Below are positions 1 through 5,505 of a DNA stretch of 6,269 nucleotides, piece by piece. Below the pieces are notes generated by a model. The model was given only the letters and a program-made list of their open reading frames with translations, was not told the DNA's origin and did not search any database. Origin of the DNA: Patescibacteria group bacterium. GTDB lineage: Bacteria; Patescibacteria; Microgenomatia; Daviesbacterales; UBA10151. The translations under genes and the position numbers were made by a program. The stretch covers positions 1 through 6,269 of the forward strand of contig JAMCTD010000096.1 in the NCBI GenBank assembly GCA_023380995.1, written 5' to 3'. Position 1 is the first letter of the stretch, and each line of letters opens with the position of its first letter.

Positions 1-1221
1 AACGCGGTATTTATCAGGAGTTTCTGGTACCAATGGAAAACTTTGGGCAGTTTGCTCACGCCAACAATTTATCCCGCCATCAAGACAGGGAGGAAAAGAG
101 GCATATCCGTACTTTCTATATTGATCATATGCCAAAGCTATATCTAAAGCAGGATTGCGCGCAATTACTTCTTGTACATGCAACGGATCCAATTCAGGGT
201 TATCTCGTTGGAAAACTTTACTGTCGTATTGGAAAATTCCCATTCCAAATGAACCATCAGGCCTCCTTACCATTAAAGCAGGATTATTACCCGAGGCAAT
301 CTCAGCAGCTTTACAGACTATCTTAGGATCCCAGTCAGGTTTAGCAGCAATCTCTGCATAATAAGGGCAATTTTCAGGGATAAATTGTTGGCGTGAGCCT
401 GGGGTACTTTGAGGAGTAGGAGCTTCTGAGACAACTTGAGCAACTCGAGGTGAAGGTGCAGTTTGGAAAAGGAAGAACCCAGGAGGCTGAATTTTACCTG
501 TAAAGATAAGCATAGCTAAGGTCAGTGAGGTCAAAGATACTCCAGCATATAATATTTGAGCTCTATCCCAACGCCCATCTCTTGTTTTTAATATATCAGC
601 TGCACCTGCCAAAACAGCAGGAGCTTTCCTCAATTCTCTAAAAGGATTCTTAAGACGATCCAAAAAGCCTCTTGTTTGTCTTTCAGGCGCCTCTTCAACG
701 TTTCCTATATCTTGACGGCGGCCTGCCACAAACCTCACTACATCAAGGCTTAAAGCATCAGGCCTTTTTTTCCGGAATTCTTTTTGCAACCAAGGATCAA
801 TTGACGAATCATCCCACTGGCCTTTTCTCAAATAATCAGAAAAAACTGACCATCTGTCTAATTCTGCGTTATGCCTTAATAGCTTATTCTTAGTCCGCCT
901 GTAAACTGCTCTTTTCTCTGTAAAAACCCCCAAGGCTTCTTTTACCTCATCTGATGCAACCCAGTCATCCCCTGTTCTAAGAGCCTTTTTTTGCTCCCTG
1001 ATTAGACCCATCACCTTTGAATCTGTTACCTTTTTAGTAGGGTCATATCTTTCCCAACCTAACTCCTTGGCCAATAAATCTTTAGCATCAATTAACTCCC
1101 GCCAGCCCTCTAAATAAGCCTCACCTGTTTTTTGGCCCTGCACCTGATAATATTCCCTTCTTTTTTCTATCCTGGAAGTTAAAGTTTGAGGAACTTGTCC
1201 AAATTCAGGATTCTGCATCAT
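1..1221 (-). CDS. Membrane-anchored protein with degenerate lysozyme-like domain (3' partial)
   Basis: The reading frame is open from an ATG at 1221 to the left edge, giving 407 codons with no stop, so the C-terminus is outside the window. Two ATGs are adjacent (1221 and 1218); an AGGAGGA lies 6 bases before the first, which I chose. Residues 1-220 are charged, look soluble and match no family I recognise. Residues 221-242 form one membrane segment preceded by basic residues, so the N-terminus should be cytoplasmic and the C-terminus outside. A Pro/Ser/Thr linker (about 254-276) leads to a lysozyme/transglycosylase-like domain (about 283-387): C285, Y288, W297, a SGNNP motif (310-314), GxFQ (328-331), a helix ending ALAYDQY, and C379/C386. 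The family normally has Glu directly before SG; here it is Ala309, with the nearest Glu two residues upstream (E307). It may be a non-catalytic glycan-binding relative. The reading frame is certain; fold assignment is moderate; cellular role unknown. Confidence 0.8.
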   Translation of the reverse strand, partial: MMQNPEFGQVPQTLTSRIEKRREYYQVQGQKTGEAYLEGWRELIDAKDLLAKELGWERYDPTKKVTDSKVMGLIREQKKALRTGDDWVASDEVKEALGVFTEKRAVYRRTKNKLLRHNAELDRWSVFSDYLRKGQWDDSSIDPWLQKEFRKKRPDALSLDVVRFVAGRRQDIGNVEEAPERQTRGFLDRLKNPFRELRKAPAVLAGAADILKTRDGRWDRAQILYAGVSLTSLTLAMLIFTGKIQPPGFFLFQTAPSPRVAQVVSEAPTPQSTPGSRQQFIPENCPYYAEIAAKPDWDPKIVCKAAEIASGNNPALMVRRPDGSFGMGIFQYDSKVFQRDNPELDPLHVQEVIARNPALDIALAYDQYRKYGYASFPPCLDGGINCWREQTAQSFPLVPETPDKYRV

Positions 1222-1227
1222 ATGCTA

Positions 1228-1234
1228 TCCTCCT
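1228..1234 (-). promoter_or_regulatory. Strong Shine-Dalgarno for the lysozyme-like gene
   Basis: AGGAGGA lies 6 bases upstream of the first ATG and 9 upstream of the second. It fixes the start of the gene at 1221 or 1218. It contrasts with the gap and surface-protein genes, which have no recognisable ribosome binding site. In the rest of the 105-base gap (1222-1326) I found neither a convincing intrinsic terminator after gap nor a clear promoter, so read-through from gap is possible. Confidence 0.75.
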
Positions 1235-1326
1235 ATAAAAGCTCATGATAATCTAAAAAAATAAGAAAAGATAAAGGTGAAGGTAAGAGTTAGTTAATAA
1301 TTTATTGAAAGTTAAGACTGGCAGAT

Positions 1327-2367
1327 TTAGGATTTCCCCACATTAATCACCTGTTCTATCAATCTATTAGAATATCCCCACTCATTGTCATACCAGGCAA
1401 AGATTTTTACCAAATCTCCATCCACTACTTGAGTCAAAGGCAGGTCAACAATTGCTGATTCTGTCCTGCCGACAATATCAGTTGAAACTAAAGGTTCTTC
1501 AGACCAAGCCACAATCCCCTTCATGCTATTATCACAAGCTTCTTTGATAGCTTGATTGATTTCCTCCACAGTAGTTTTTTTCTTTAAAACAAAAGTAATA
1601 TCAGAAATTGAACCAGTAATAATTGGCACCCGTAAAGCCCTGCCATCAAAAAGACCCTTAAGATTAGGTATTGCTTCTGTGGTAGCCACTGCTGCGCCTG
1701 TAGTAGTGGGAATAATATTGGCATAAGCAGCCCTGGCCCTTCTTAAATCTTTGGCTTTCCCTCCAGGAGGAGGACCATCCACCAAATTTTGCTCAGCTGT
1801 AACTGCATGAACTGTAGTCATAACAGCTTTTAAAACTCCGAACTTTTCATCAATTATAGACACCACGGGAGCTATACAATTTGTGGTACAGGAAGCATTG
1901 TTAACCAATTGTTCACCTTTATAATTGTGTTCATTTACTCCAATCAGCAGCGTTTCTACCCCTTCACCCTTGGCTGGAGCAGATAAAACCGCTTTTTTAG
2001 CCCCGGCAGTTAAATGCTGCTTCATACCTTCTGCATCAGCAAACCTGCCTGTGGACTCAATTACCACATCTACCCCTAAATCCTTCCAAGGTAATTTAAC
2101 AGGTTCTTTCTCAGCAATTACTGGGTACTTTTTACCATCAACTACAATATTTCCCACACTTGCAGCAAGATCAGCTGAAGTGTCAAAAGAAACTTCATGG
2201 TTCCAAACACCATAAGCAGAATCATATTTTAAAAGATGGGCTAAAACTTCAGGGGAAGTTAAATCATTAATAGCTACAATCTCTAGGTCTTGAGAATGTT
2301 TTTCTATTGCTACCTTAAAAGCATTCCTGCCTATCCTTCCAAAACCATTTATAGCAACTTTTAGCAT
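1327..2367 (-). CDS. gap: Type I glyceraldehyde-3-phosphate dehydrogenase
   Basis: A complete 346-residue protein, slightly longer than the usual 330-340. It oxidises and phosphorylates glyceraldehyde 3-phosphate to 1,3-bisphosphoglycerate in the cytoplasm, the substrate of PGK encoded upstream. The N-terminal Rossmann motif NGFGRIGR is at 7-14. Asp35 in AINDL fits NAD preference. The catalytic motif ASCTTNC (158-164) places the nucleophile at Cys160, and the catalytic His is His187 in TTVHAVT. NIIPTTTGAA (217-226) and WYDNEWGYSNR (325-335) are canonical. The segment between HAVT and KDLRR is about five residues longer than in Bacillus-type enzymes, in the S-loop that borders the NAD site and subunit interface. 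The gene starts with ATG without a Shine-Dalgarno and ends in TAA. It follows the surface-protein gene by 61 bases, with its own probable promoter there. Identification is very secure. Confidence 0.98.
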   Translation of the reverse strand: MLKVAINGFGRIGRNAFKVAIEKHSQDLEIVAINDLTSPEVLAHLLKYDSAYGVWNHEVSFDTSADLAASVGNIVVDGKKYPVIAEKEPVKLPWKDLGVDVVIESTGRFADAEGMKQHLTAGAKKAVLSAPAKGEGVETLLIGVNEHNYKGEQLVNNASCTTNCIAPVVSIIDEKFGVLKAVMTTVHAVTAEQNLVDGPPPGGKAKDLRRARAAYANIIPTTTGAAVATTEAIPNLKGLFDGRALRVPIITGSISDITFVLKKKTTVEEINQAIKEACDNSMKGIVAWSEEPLVSTDIVGRTESAIVDLPLTQVVDGDLVKIFAWYDNEWGYSNRLIEQVINVGKS

Positions 2368-2373
2368 GCAAAC

Positions 2374-2402
2374 AGATTAGTTGAAGATACGGAAAATTTC
2401 AA
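2374..2402 (-). promoter_or_regulatory. Putative gap promoter, probably leaderless
   Basis: On the minus strand TTGAAA (2402-2397, five of six matches to the -35 consensus) is separated by exactly 17 bases from TAATCT (2379-2374, three of six matches including the key first, second and last bases). Only six bases separate this -10 box from the gap ATG, so transcription should start at about the A of the ATG. That agrees with the absence of a Shine-Dalgarno. The -10 match is weak, so this remains a prediction. Confidence 0.45.
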
Positions 2403-2428
2403 GAGGGATTTAATATATCAAATCTCTT
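2401..2428 (-). repeat. Imperfect inverted repeat between surface-protein gene and gap
   Basis: The arms AAGAGATTT and AAATCCCTCTT pair over nine base pairs with a two-base bulge and an eight-base AT-rich loop. It begins immediately after the TAA of the dockerin frame and touches the proposed gap -35 box. It could be a weak terminator or processing hairpin, but it is AT-rich and lacks a following T run on the minus strand, so a terminator call is not secure. Confidence 0.25.
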
Positions 2429-3643
2429 TTAATGGCCCTTAATTACCCCTAATTCTAAAAGGACTTTCCTGTGCATTGCATAATCAAAAGTATTGATCAA
2501 ACCATCTCCGTTCATGTCAATGCCATCCCTGAAGTTTGAAACCTTAGTCTGATCTTTCATCCAATCTGTATGAATAACTGACATGTCAATCAAATTAATC
2601 TTTCCATCTTTATTTCCATCACCTTTTTGAACCGGGGCAGGAGTAGGTGACAAAGTTGGAGTACACCATCCCCCTGCAGGCTCTGCTATTGCACAAGCAG
2701 GCCTTGCATCCAGACAATCTGGTCTTGGCTGACAGGTTGAGGAGAAAGTTTCCGGACAATTACCAGAGAATTTTTGAACATCTAATATAGAAATTGTCTT
2801 GTCTCCATTAACATCCACCATTGCACAAGTACCTGTGGCAGGTTTATTCCAGCAACTCTTAACAAACTCCCCATCTTTAGCATCTTTCACCCCATCCTTA
2901 TTTGCATCACAGGAGAAAACTGTTGCTGGTGTTGGTGATACAGTTTCATTTTTGAAAAAAGGAGACGCTTTAAGTTGTTCCACTTCTGAAGGTAAAAATC
3001 CTACCGAAGGATAACCTCCATGCCATTGCATAATACTTTGATCTTTATACTGATCTCCTGGATGAGGTAAACCAAAAGCATGACCAAGCTCATGAGCAGG
3101 AGTACCTTTTGGAACCCCTCCAGTACATTGCCATCCATTACTATACTTACAAGGAATACCCCAGGAACTTGCTACACCTGAAATGGGCTCTAATACCCAA
3201 TCTCCTACAATTGCCCAACCTGTATCATTAGGATATTTGTTACTTCCTGCATAACCTCCTGCTCCGGCAGCAAAGATTAAAGCAGCGGTCTTCTCTTCCC
3301 ACTGTTCTACTCCATTATGAATAGCTTTATTCATATACATACCCACATTACCATCCAGCTTAGAGGAATCGTTTAAACAAGCTTGTGAAGGAGTAAGTCC
3401 ACACCTGATAGTTAAATAATTCTCGCTGCTCCTAACGACTTTTAAAGGAGCCATATTAAAACTTACCCCTACCTTCTGCTTGTACCAAGACTGCATCTCT
3501 ATCAAGTAGTTTTTAACTGCAGTCTCATATTCAGGGTACATTGTTTTATCTGCAGGATATACTAAGTAAGGCTTTACCATATACGATCCCAGAGGCTCTT
3601 CTACAGGAACAGGTGTTGGGGTTGATACAGGTTTGACCTCCAC
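2429..3643 (-). CDS. Downstream part of frameshifted surface protein: metzincin protease with two dockerin modules
   Basis: This 404-residue frame opens at a GTG (3643), but it has no signal sequence and no convincing ribosome site. Its frame also continues upstream with the missing end of the cohesin domain, so I read it as the second part of the gene starting at 4227. After a Pro/Thr linker (4-16) comes a protease domain (about 20-230) with the zinc motif HELGHAFGLPH (184-194: H184, E185, H188, H194) and a probable Met-turn at M205 in SIMQW, as in metzincins; I cannot assign a peptidase family. Two dockerin-like modules follow, each with two calcium loops showing acidic or polar residues at positions 1, 3, 5, 9 and 12: starts at D246 and D277, then D342 and D376. 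Between them is a Cys-rich segment (C304, C310, C317, C327) and a second Pro-rich linker. Expected outside the cell. Substrate unknown. Ends in TAA. Confidence 0.85.
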   Translation of the reverse strand: MEVKPVSTPTPVPVEEPLGSYMVKPYLVYPADKTMYPEYETAVKNYLIEMQSWYKQKVGVSFNMAPLKVVRSSENYLTIRCGLTPSQACLNDSSKLDGNVGMYMNKAIHNGVEQWEEKTAALIFAAGAGGYAGSNKYPNDTGWAIVGDWVLEPISGVASSWGIPCKYSNGWQCTGGVPKGTPAHELGHAFGLPHPGDQYKDQSIMQWHGGYPSVGFLPSEVEQLKASPFFKNETVSPTPATVFSCDANKDGVKDAKDGEFVKSCWNKPATGTCAMVDVNGDKTISILDVQKFSGNCPETFSSTCQPRPDCLDARPACAIAEPAGGWCTPTLSPTPAPVQKGDGNKDGKINLIDMSVIHTDWMKDQTKVSNFRDGIDMNGDGLINTFDYAMHRKVLLELGVIKGH

Positions 3644-4227
3644 ATTAATATCATAGCCTCTTTTAATAGTAAGAATGTTGATATTGTTAAGATTACTAAG
3701 GATTTGTGAAGAATCAGTGACAGTAATTGTAAAGTGGTTTTAGCATTAAATACAATGGTAGCCATATAGGCACTTTCTGCGCCTGTTGTAGTTTGAAATC
3801 CAGGAGAAGGTACTCCTCCCACCAAAGATATCTCCCCAGTAGCATTATCGTAATAGTTTTCTACCCAGTTTTTGATAAAACCACTTTCCATTTTGATTTG
3901 TGTTACTTCCACCAAATCTTTAGGAAAGGTTATCTTGGCAGTAAATAAATTAGCCTTTTCAACATCTGATCTGACATATACTTTCACTTCAAACTGCTGG
4001 GATATGGTTTGCCTTTCATAAAGCACACACAGCGGTCCGGCATTACAGCCAGTAGGGCCAACTAAGGTAAAACTGGTTTCCGGACCAACTGGCTTGGATA
4101 ATGAAGCTTTAGAAAATAGCTTTAGAGGATTACCGGAAGTCACCAAATACACACCCACAACTAATCCAAGTAATAAAATCAGGGGGACTAACAGGTGGAC
4201 AACTCCTCTTTGGTTTAATTTGGACAT
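3601..4227 (-). CDS. Upstream part of frameshifted surface protein: membrane anchor and cohesin domain
   Basis: I prefer the ATG at 4227; an in-frame GTG at 4245 would add six residues but overlaps the likely promoter. Counting from that ATG, a basic start (SKLNQRG) is followed by a hydrophobic segment at about 9-29 and a possible signal peptidase site after SKA (39-41), so the product is exported and either anchored or released. A short Cys pair (C61, C67) precedes a cohesin-like beta domain from about 79, with LFTAKITFPKDLVEV, the Trp at 121, ISLVGGVPSPGFQ and ATIVFNAK ending near 165. Cohesins bind dockerins, and this gene also encodes two dockerin modules. After residue 165 the frame loses family resemblance and runs to a TAG at 3601, while the matching continuation is in the neighbouring frame. 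The last about 43 codons are therefore probably out-of-frame. It lies 33 bases after the ligase-like gene. Confidence 0.8.
   Translation of the reverse strand: MSKLNQRGVVHLLVPLILLLGLVVGVYLVTSGNPLKLFSKASLSKPVGPETSFTLVGPTGCNAGPLCVLYERQTISQQFEVKVYVRSDVEKANLFTAKITFPKDLVEVTQIKMESGFIKNWVENYYDNATGEISLVGGVPSPGFQTTTGAESAYMATIVFNAKTTLQLLSLILHKSLVILTISTFLLLKEAMILMWRSNLYQPQHLFL
3731..3740 (-). other. Frameshift joining the cohesin and protease/dockerin frames
   Basis: The upstream frame reads ATIVFNAKTT and then drifts. The other frame, entered about one base later, reads TITVTDSSQILSNL and then INILTIKRGYDINVEV, a natural end for the cohesin domain, and leads straight into the Pro/Thr linker. The second frame has a TAA at 3742-3740, so the switch must lie downstream of it. 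The likeliest spot is the TTT at 3733-3731: one extra T gives a single 599-residue protein from ATG 4227 to the TAA at 2429. A -1 ribosomal slip would give the same product, but no canonical slippery heptamer is present (the in-frame bases are C ACT TTA). A recent mutation or an assembly error in a short T run is simpler. Confidence 0.75.
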
Positions 4228-4235
4228 GTAGTTTA

Positions 4236-4264
4236 AGCAAAACACAACCAGCTAATCTTGTCAA
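4236..4264 (-). promoter_or_regulatory. Putative promoter of the surface-protein gene
   Basis: A perfect TTGACA (4264-4259) overlaps the TGA stop codon of the preceding membrane-protein gene. After a 17-base spacer comes TTTGCT (4241-4236), a weak -10 box with a TG three bases upstream, as in extended -10 promoters. Eight bases separate it from the ATG at 4227, so the transcript would be leaderless or nearly so, consistent with the lack of a Shine-Dalgarno there. Confidence is limited by the poor -10. Confidence 0.4.
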
Positions 4265-5505
4265 GCTTTCGAGCGTTGTTCAGCTAATCCCACTATGAGC
4301 CAAAAATAAACTAGATGGACTATAGATTGATTCTGAAACTGAATCCAAACAAGATAAGTAACCAAAGAAACCAATAAGACATTTTTGTTAAGGCCGTGAT
4401 ATGTTTGTCCAAGTTGCCTAAATAATACCACCAGCAACCCTAACCACCCCAACAACCCTAATAACCCAGAAAACAGCAACAGGTCCAAAACATAGTTGTG
4501 CGAACGGTCAATCCTTAACTCTTTTAAGCTGATTAGGACAGGAGAAATCTTTAAATTCTCCTCAAAGAAAGCATGTTTGTTCTTTTCAAAATAACCGGCA
4601 AAGGCTTCCCCCCCATTTTCTAAACCAAAACCTAACAAAGGCCTTTGTAAAATAATATTGAAGGTTTGAGGCCAGATATAAATCCTTTTTTCCACAGACT
4701 TTTGAGTAAGATCAGGATTTTTAGTTACAAAAGGCTCCACCAATTCATCACCCACTATCCCCAAGGAAAACCTAAAAGCCAAAACTGCTGATGTTGTAAG
4801 TATTAAAAATACCGCCACTGCAATTTTGATCCTGCTTTTCAATTGGCTAATTAAGGCTAAAACCAACAAGATAAGTGTTAATAACATAGCAGACCTCGAG
4901 AAACTGATAAATATTCCCAAGATAGAAATCATCCCGCTTATGAGCCAAAAAATCTGTATTTTTTTGCTTGAATTTTTAAATAGATAGTAAGTAAAGGGTA
5001 AAGTTAACAAAACAAATCCACTATAAAAATTAGGCTGGCCAAAGGTGGAAACCACCCTCCCTGCATAAGTAAGCATAGGTTGGTGGAAAAAATAAACAGC
5101 AATCCATTCCCTAACAGCCACAAAAGCAACCAATGTTGCTGACAAAGACAGAACAAAAGCCCATTGCCTAAACTCCACCTTGGCACTTGCCACAAGTAAA
5201 GAAAACAGCCATAAATAAGCATACAACACCAGCCCCTGAAAATAAGGGTCACTGCCTAATAAACTGTTTTTTGAATCAATGCCTAAAAAAGATGTAAGAA
5301 ACAGTGCAAGGATAAATACTACTGAAGCAATTGTTAGCAAATTCCATTTAAATTTCTGCCTTGCCAACAACCAGGTAAATCCTATTGCACTGATGCTTAT
5401 TATAAAAAACAATACTTTAGCTTGCTCATAGCCAAAGCTGCCTCTTGATTCAATTAATGAAACTAGAAAAACAGTTAAAAAAAGTAGAATTTTAAGTATT
5501 GTCAC
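4261..5505 (-). CDS. O-antigen ligase/polymerase-like polytopic membrane protein (Wzy/WaaL type)
   Basis: This 414-residue protein is hydrophobic, with roughly ten to twelve predicted membrane segments (for example about 3-18, 31-47, 56-72, 90-106, 116-137, 160-176, 184-200, 206-220, 227-245, 337-361, 377-409). Family landmarks are GRVVSTFGQPNF (149-160), SFSRSAML (201-208), RIYIWPQTFNIILQRPLLGFG (274-294) and DRSHNYVLDLLLFSGLLG (333-350), with a large extracytoplasmic loop at about 246-335. Members of the O-antigen ligase family join or polymerise lipid-linked glycans at the outer face of the membrane, either onto lipid or, in some relatives, onto proteins; which applies here cannot be told. 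The start is GTG and overlaps the pgk stop by four bases (GTGA), without an obvious Shine-Dalgarno, so translation is probably coupled to pgk. It is followed by a gene for an exported surface protein. Family assignment is good, substrate unknown. Confidence 0.85.
   Translation of the reverse strand: MTILKILLFLTVFLVSLIESRGSFGYEQAKVLFFIISISAIGFTWLLARQKFKWNLLTIASVVFILALFLTSFLGIDSKNSLLGSDPYFQGLVLYAYLWLFSLLVASAKVEFRQWAFVLSLSATLVAFVAVREWIAVYFFHQPMLTYAGRVVSTFGQPNFYSGFVLLTLPFTYYLFKNSSKKIQIFWLISGMISILGIFISFSRSAMLLTLILLVLALISQLKSRIKIAVAVFLILTTSAVLAFRFSLGIVGDELVEPFVTKNPDLTQKSVEKRIYIWPQTFNIILQRPLLGFGLENGGEAFAGYFEKNKHAFFEENLKISPVLISLKELRIDRSHNYVLDLLLFSGLLGLLGWLGLLVVLFRQLGQTYHGLNKNVLLVSLVTYLVWIQFQNQSIVHLVYFWLIVGLAEQRSKA

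Noticed and set aside
33..361. Two overlapping plus-strand ORFs (33-326 and 155-361)
   Set aside because: Both lie antisense inside the 407-codon minus-strand frame that has a strong Shine-Dalgarno and recognisable domains; their translations resemble nothing.
672..893. Plus-strand ORF of 73 codons
   Set aside because: Antisense shadow of the same minus-strand gene, with no ribosome site or recognisable motif.
1222..1326. Terminator after gap
   Set aside because: Only a very short AT palindrome and a T run without a GC stem are present in this gap, too little for an intrinsic terminator.
1925..2215. Plus-strand ORF of 96 codons
   Set aside because: Antisense to the conserved NAD-binding part of gap.
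2799..3014. Plus-strand ORF of 71 codons
   Set aside because: Antisense to the first dockerin and the end of the protease domain.
3641..3665. Independent start of the protease/dockerin gene at GTG 3643
   Set aside because: The only purine-rich element (AGAGG) is about 13 bases away, there is no export signal, and the frame upstream encodes the end of the cohesin domain, so a broken single gene fits better.
3728..3745. Programmed -1 ribosomal frameshift
   Set aside because: No canonical X XXY YYZ slippery heptamer is present and I saw no clear downstream structure; kept only as a minor alternative to mutation or sequencing error.
5004..5252. Minus-strand ORF of 82 codons rich in Leu and Trp
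   Set aside because: Out-of-frame reading inside the polytopic membrane-protein gene; the hydrophobic look comes from its T-rich sense strand.
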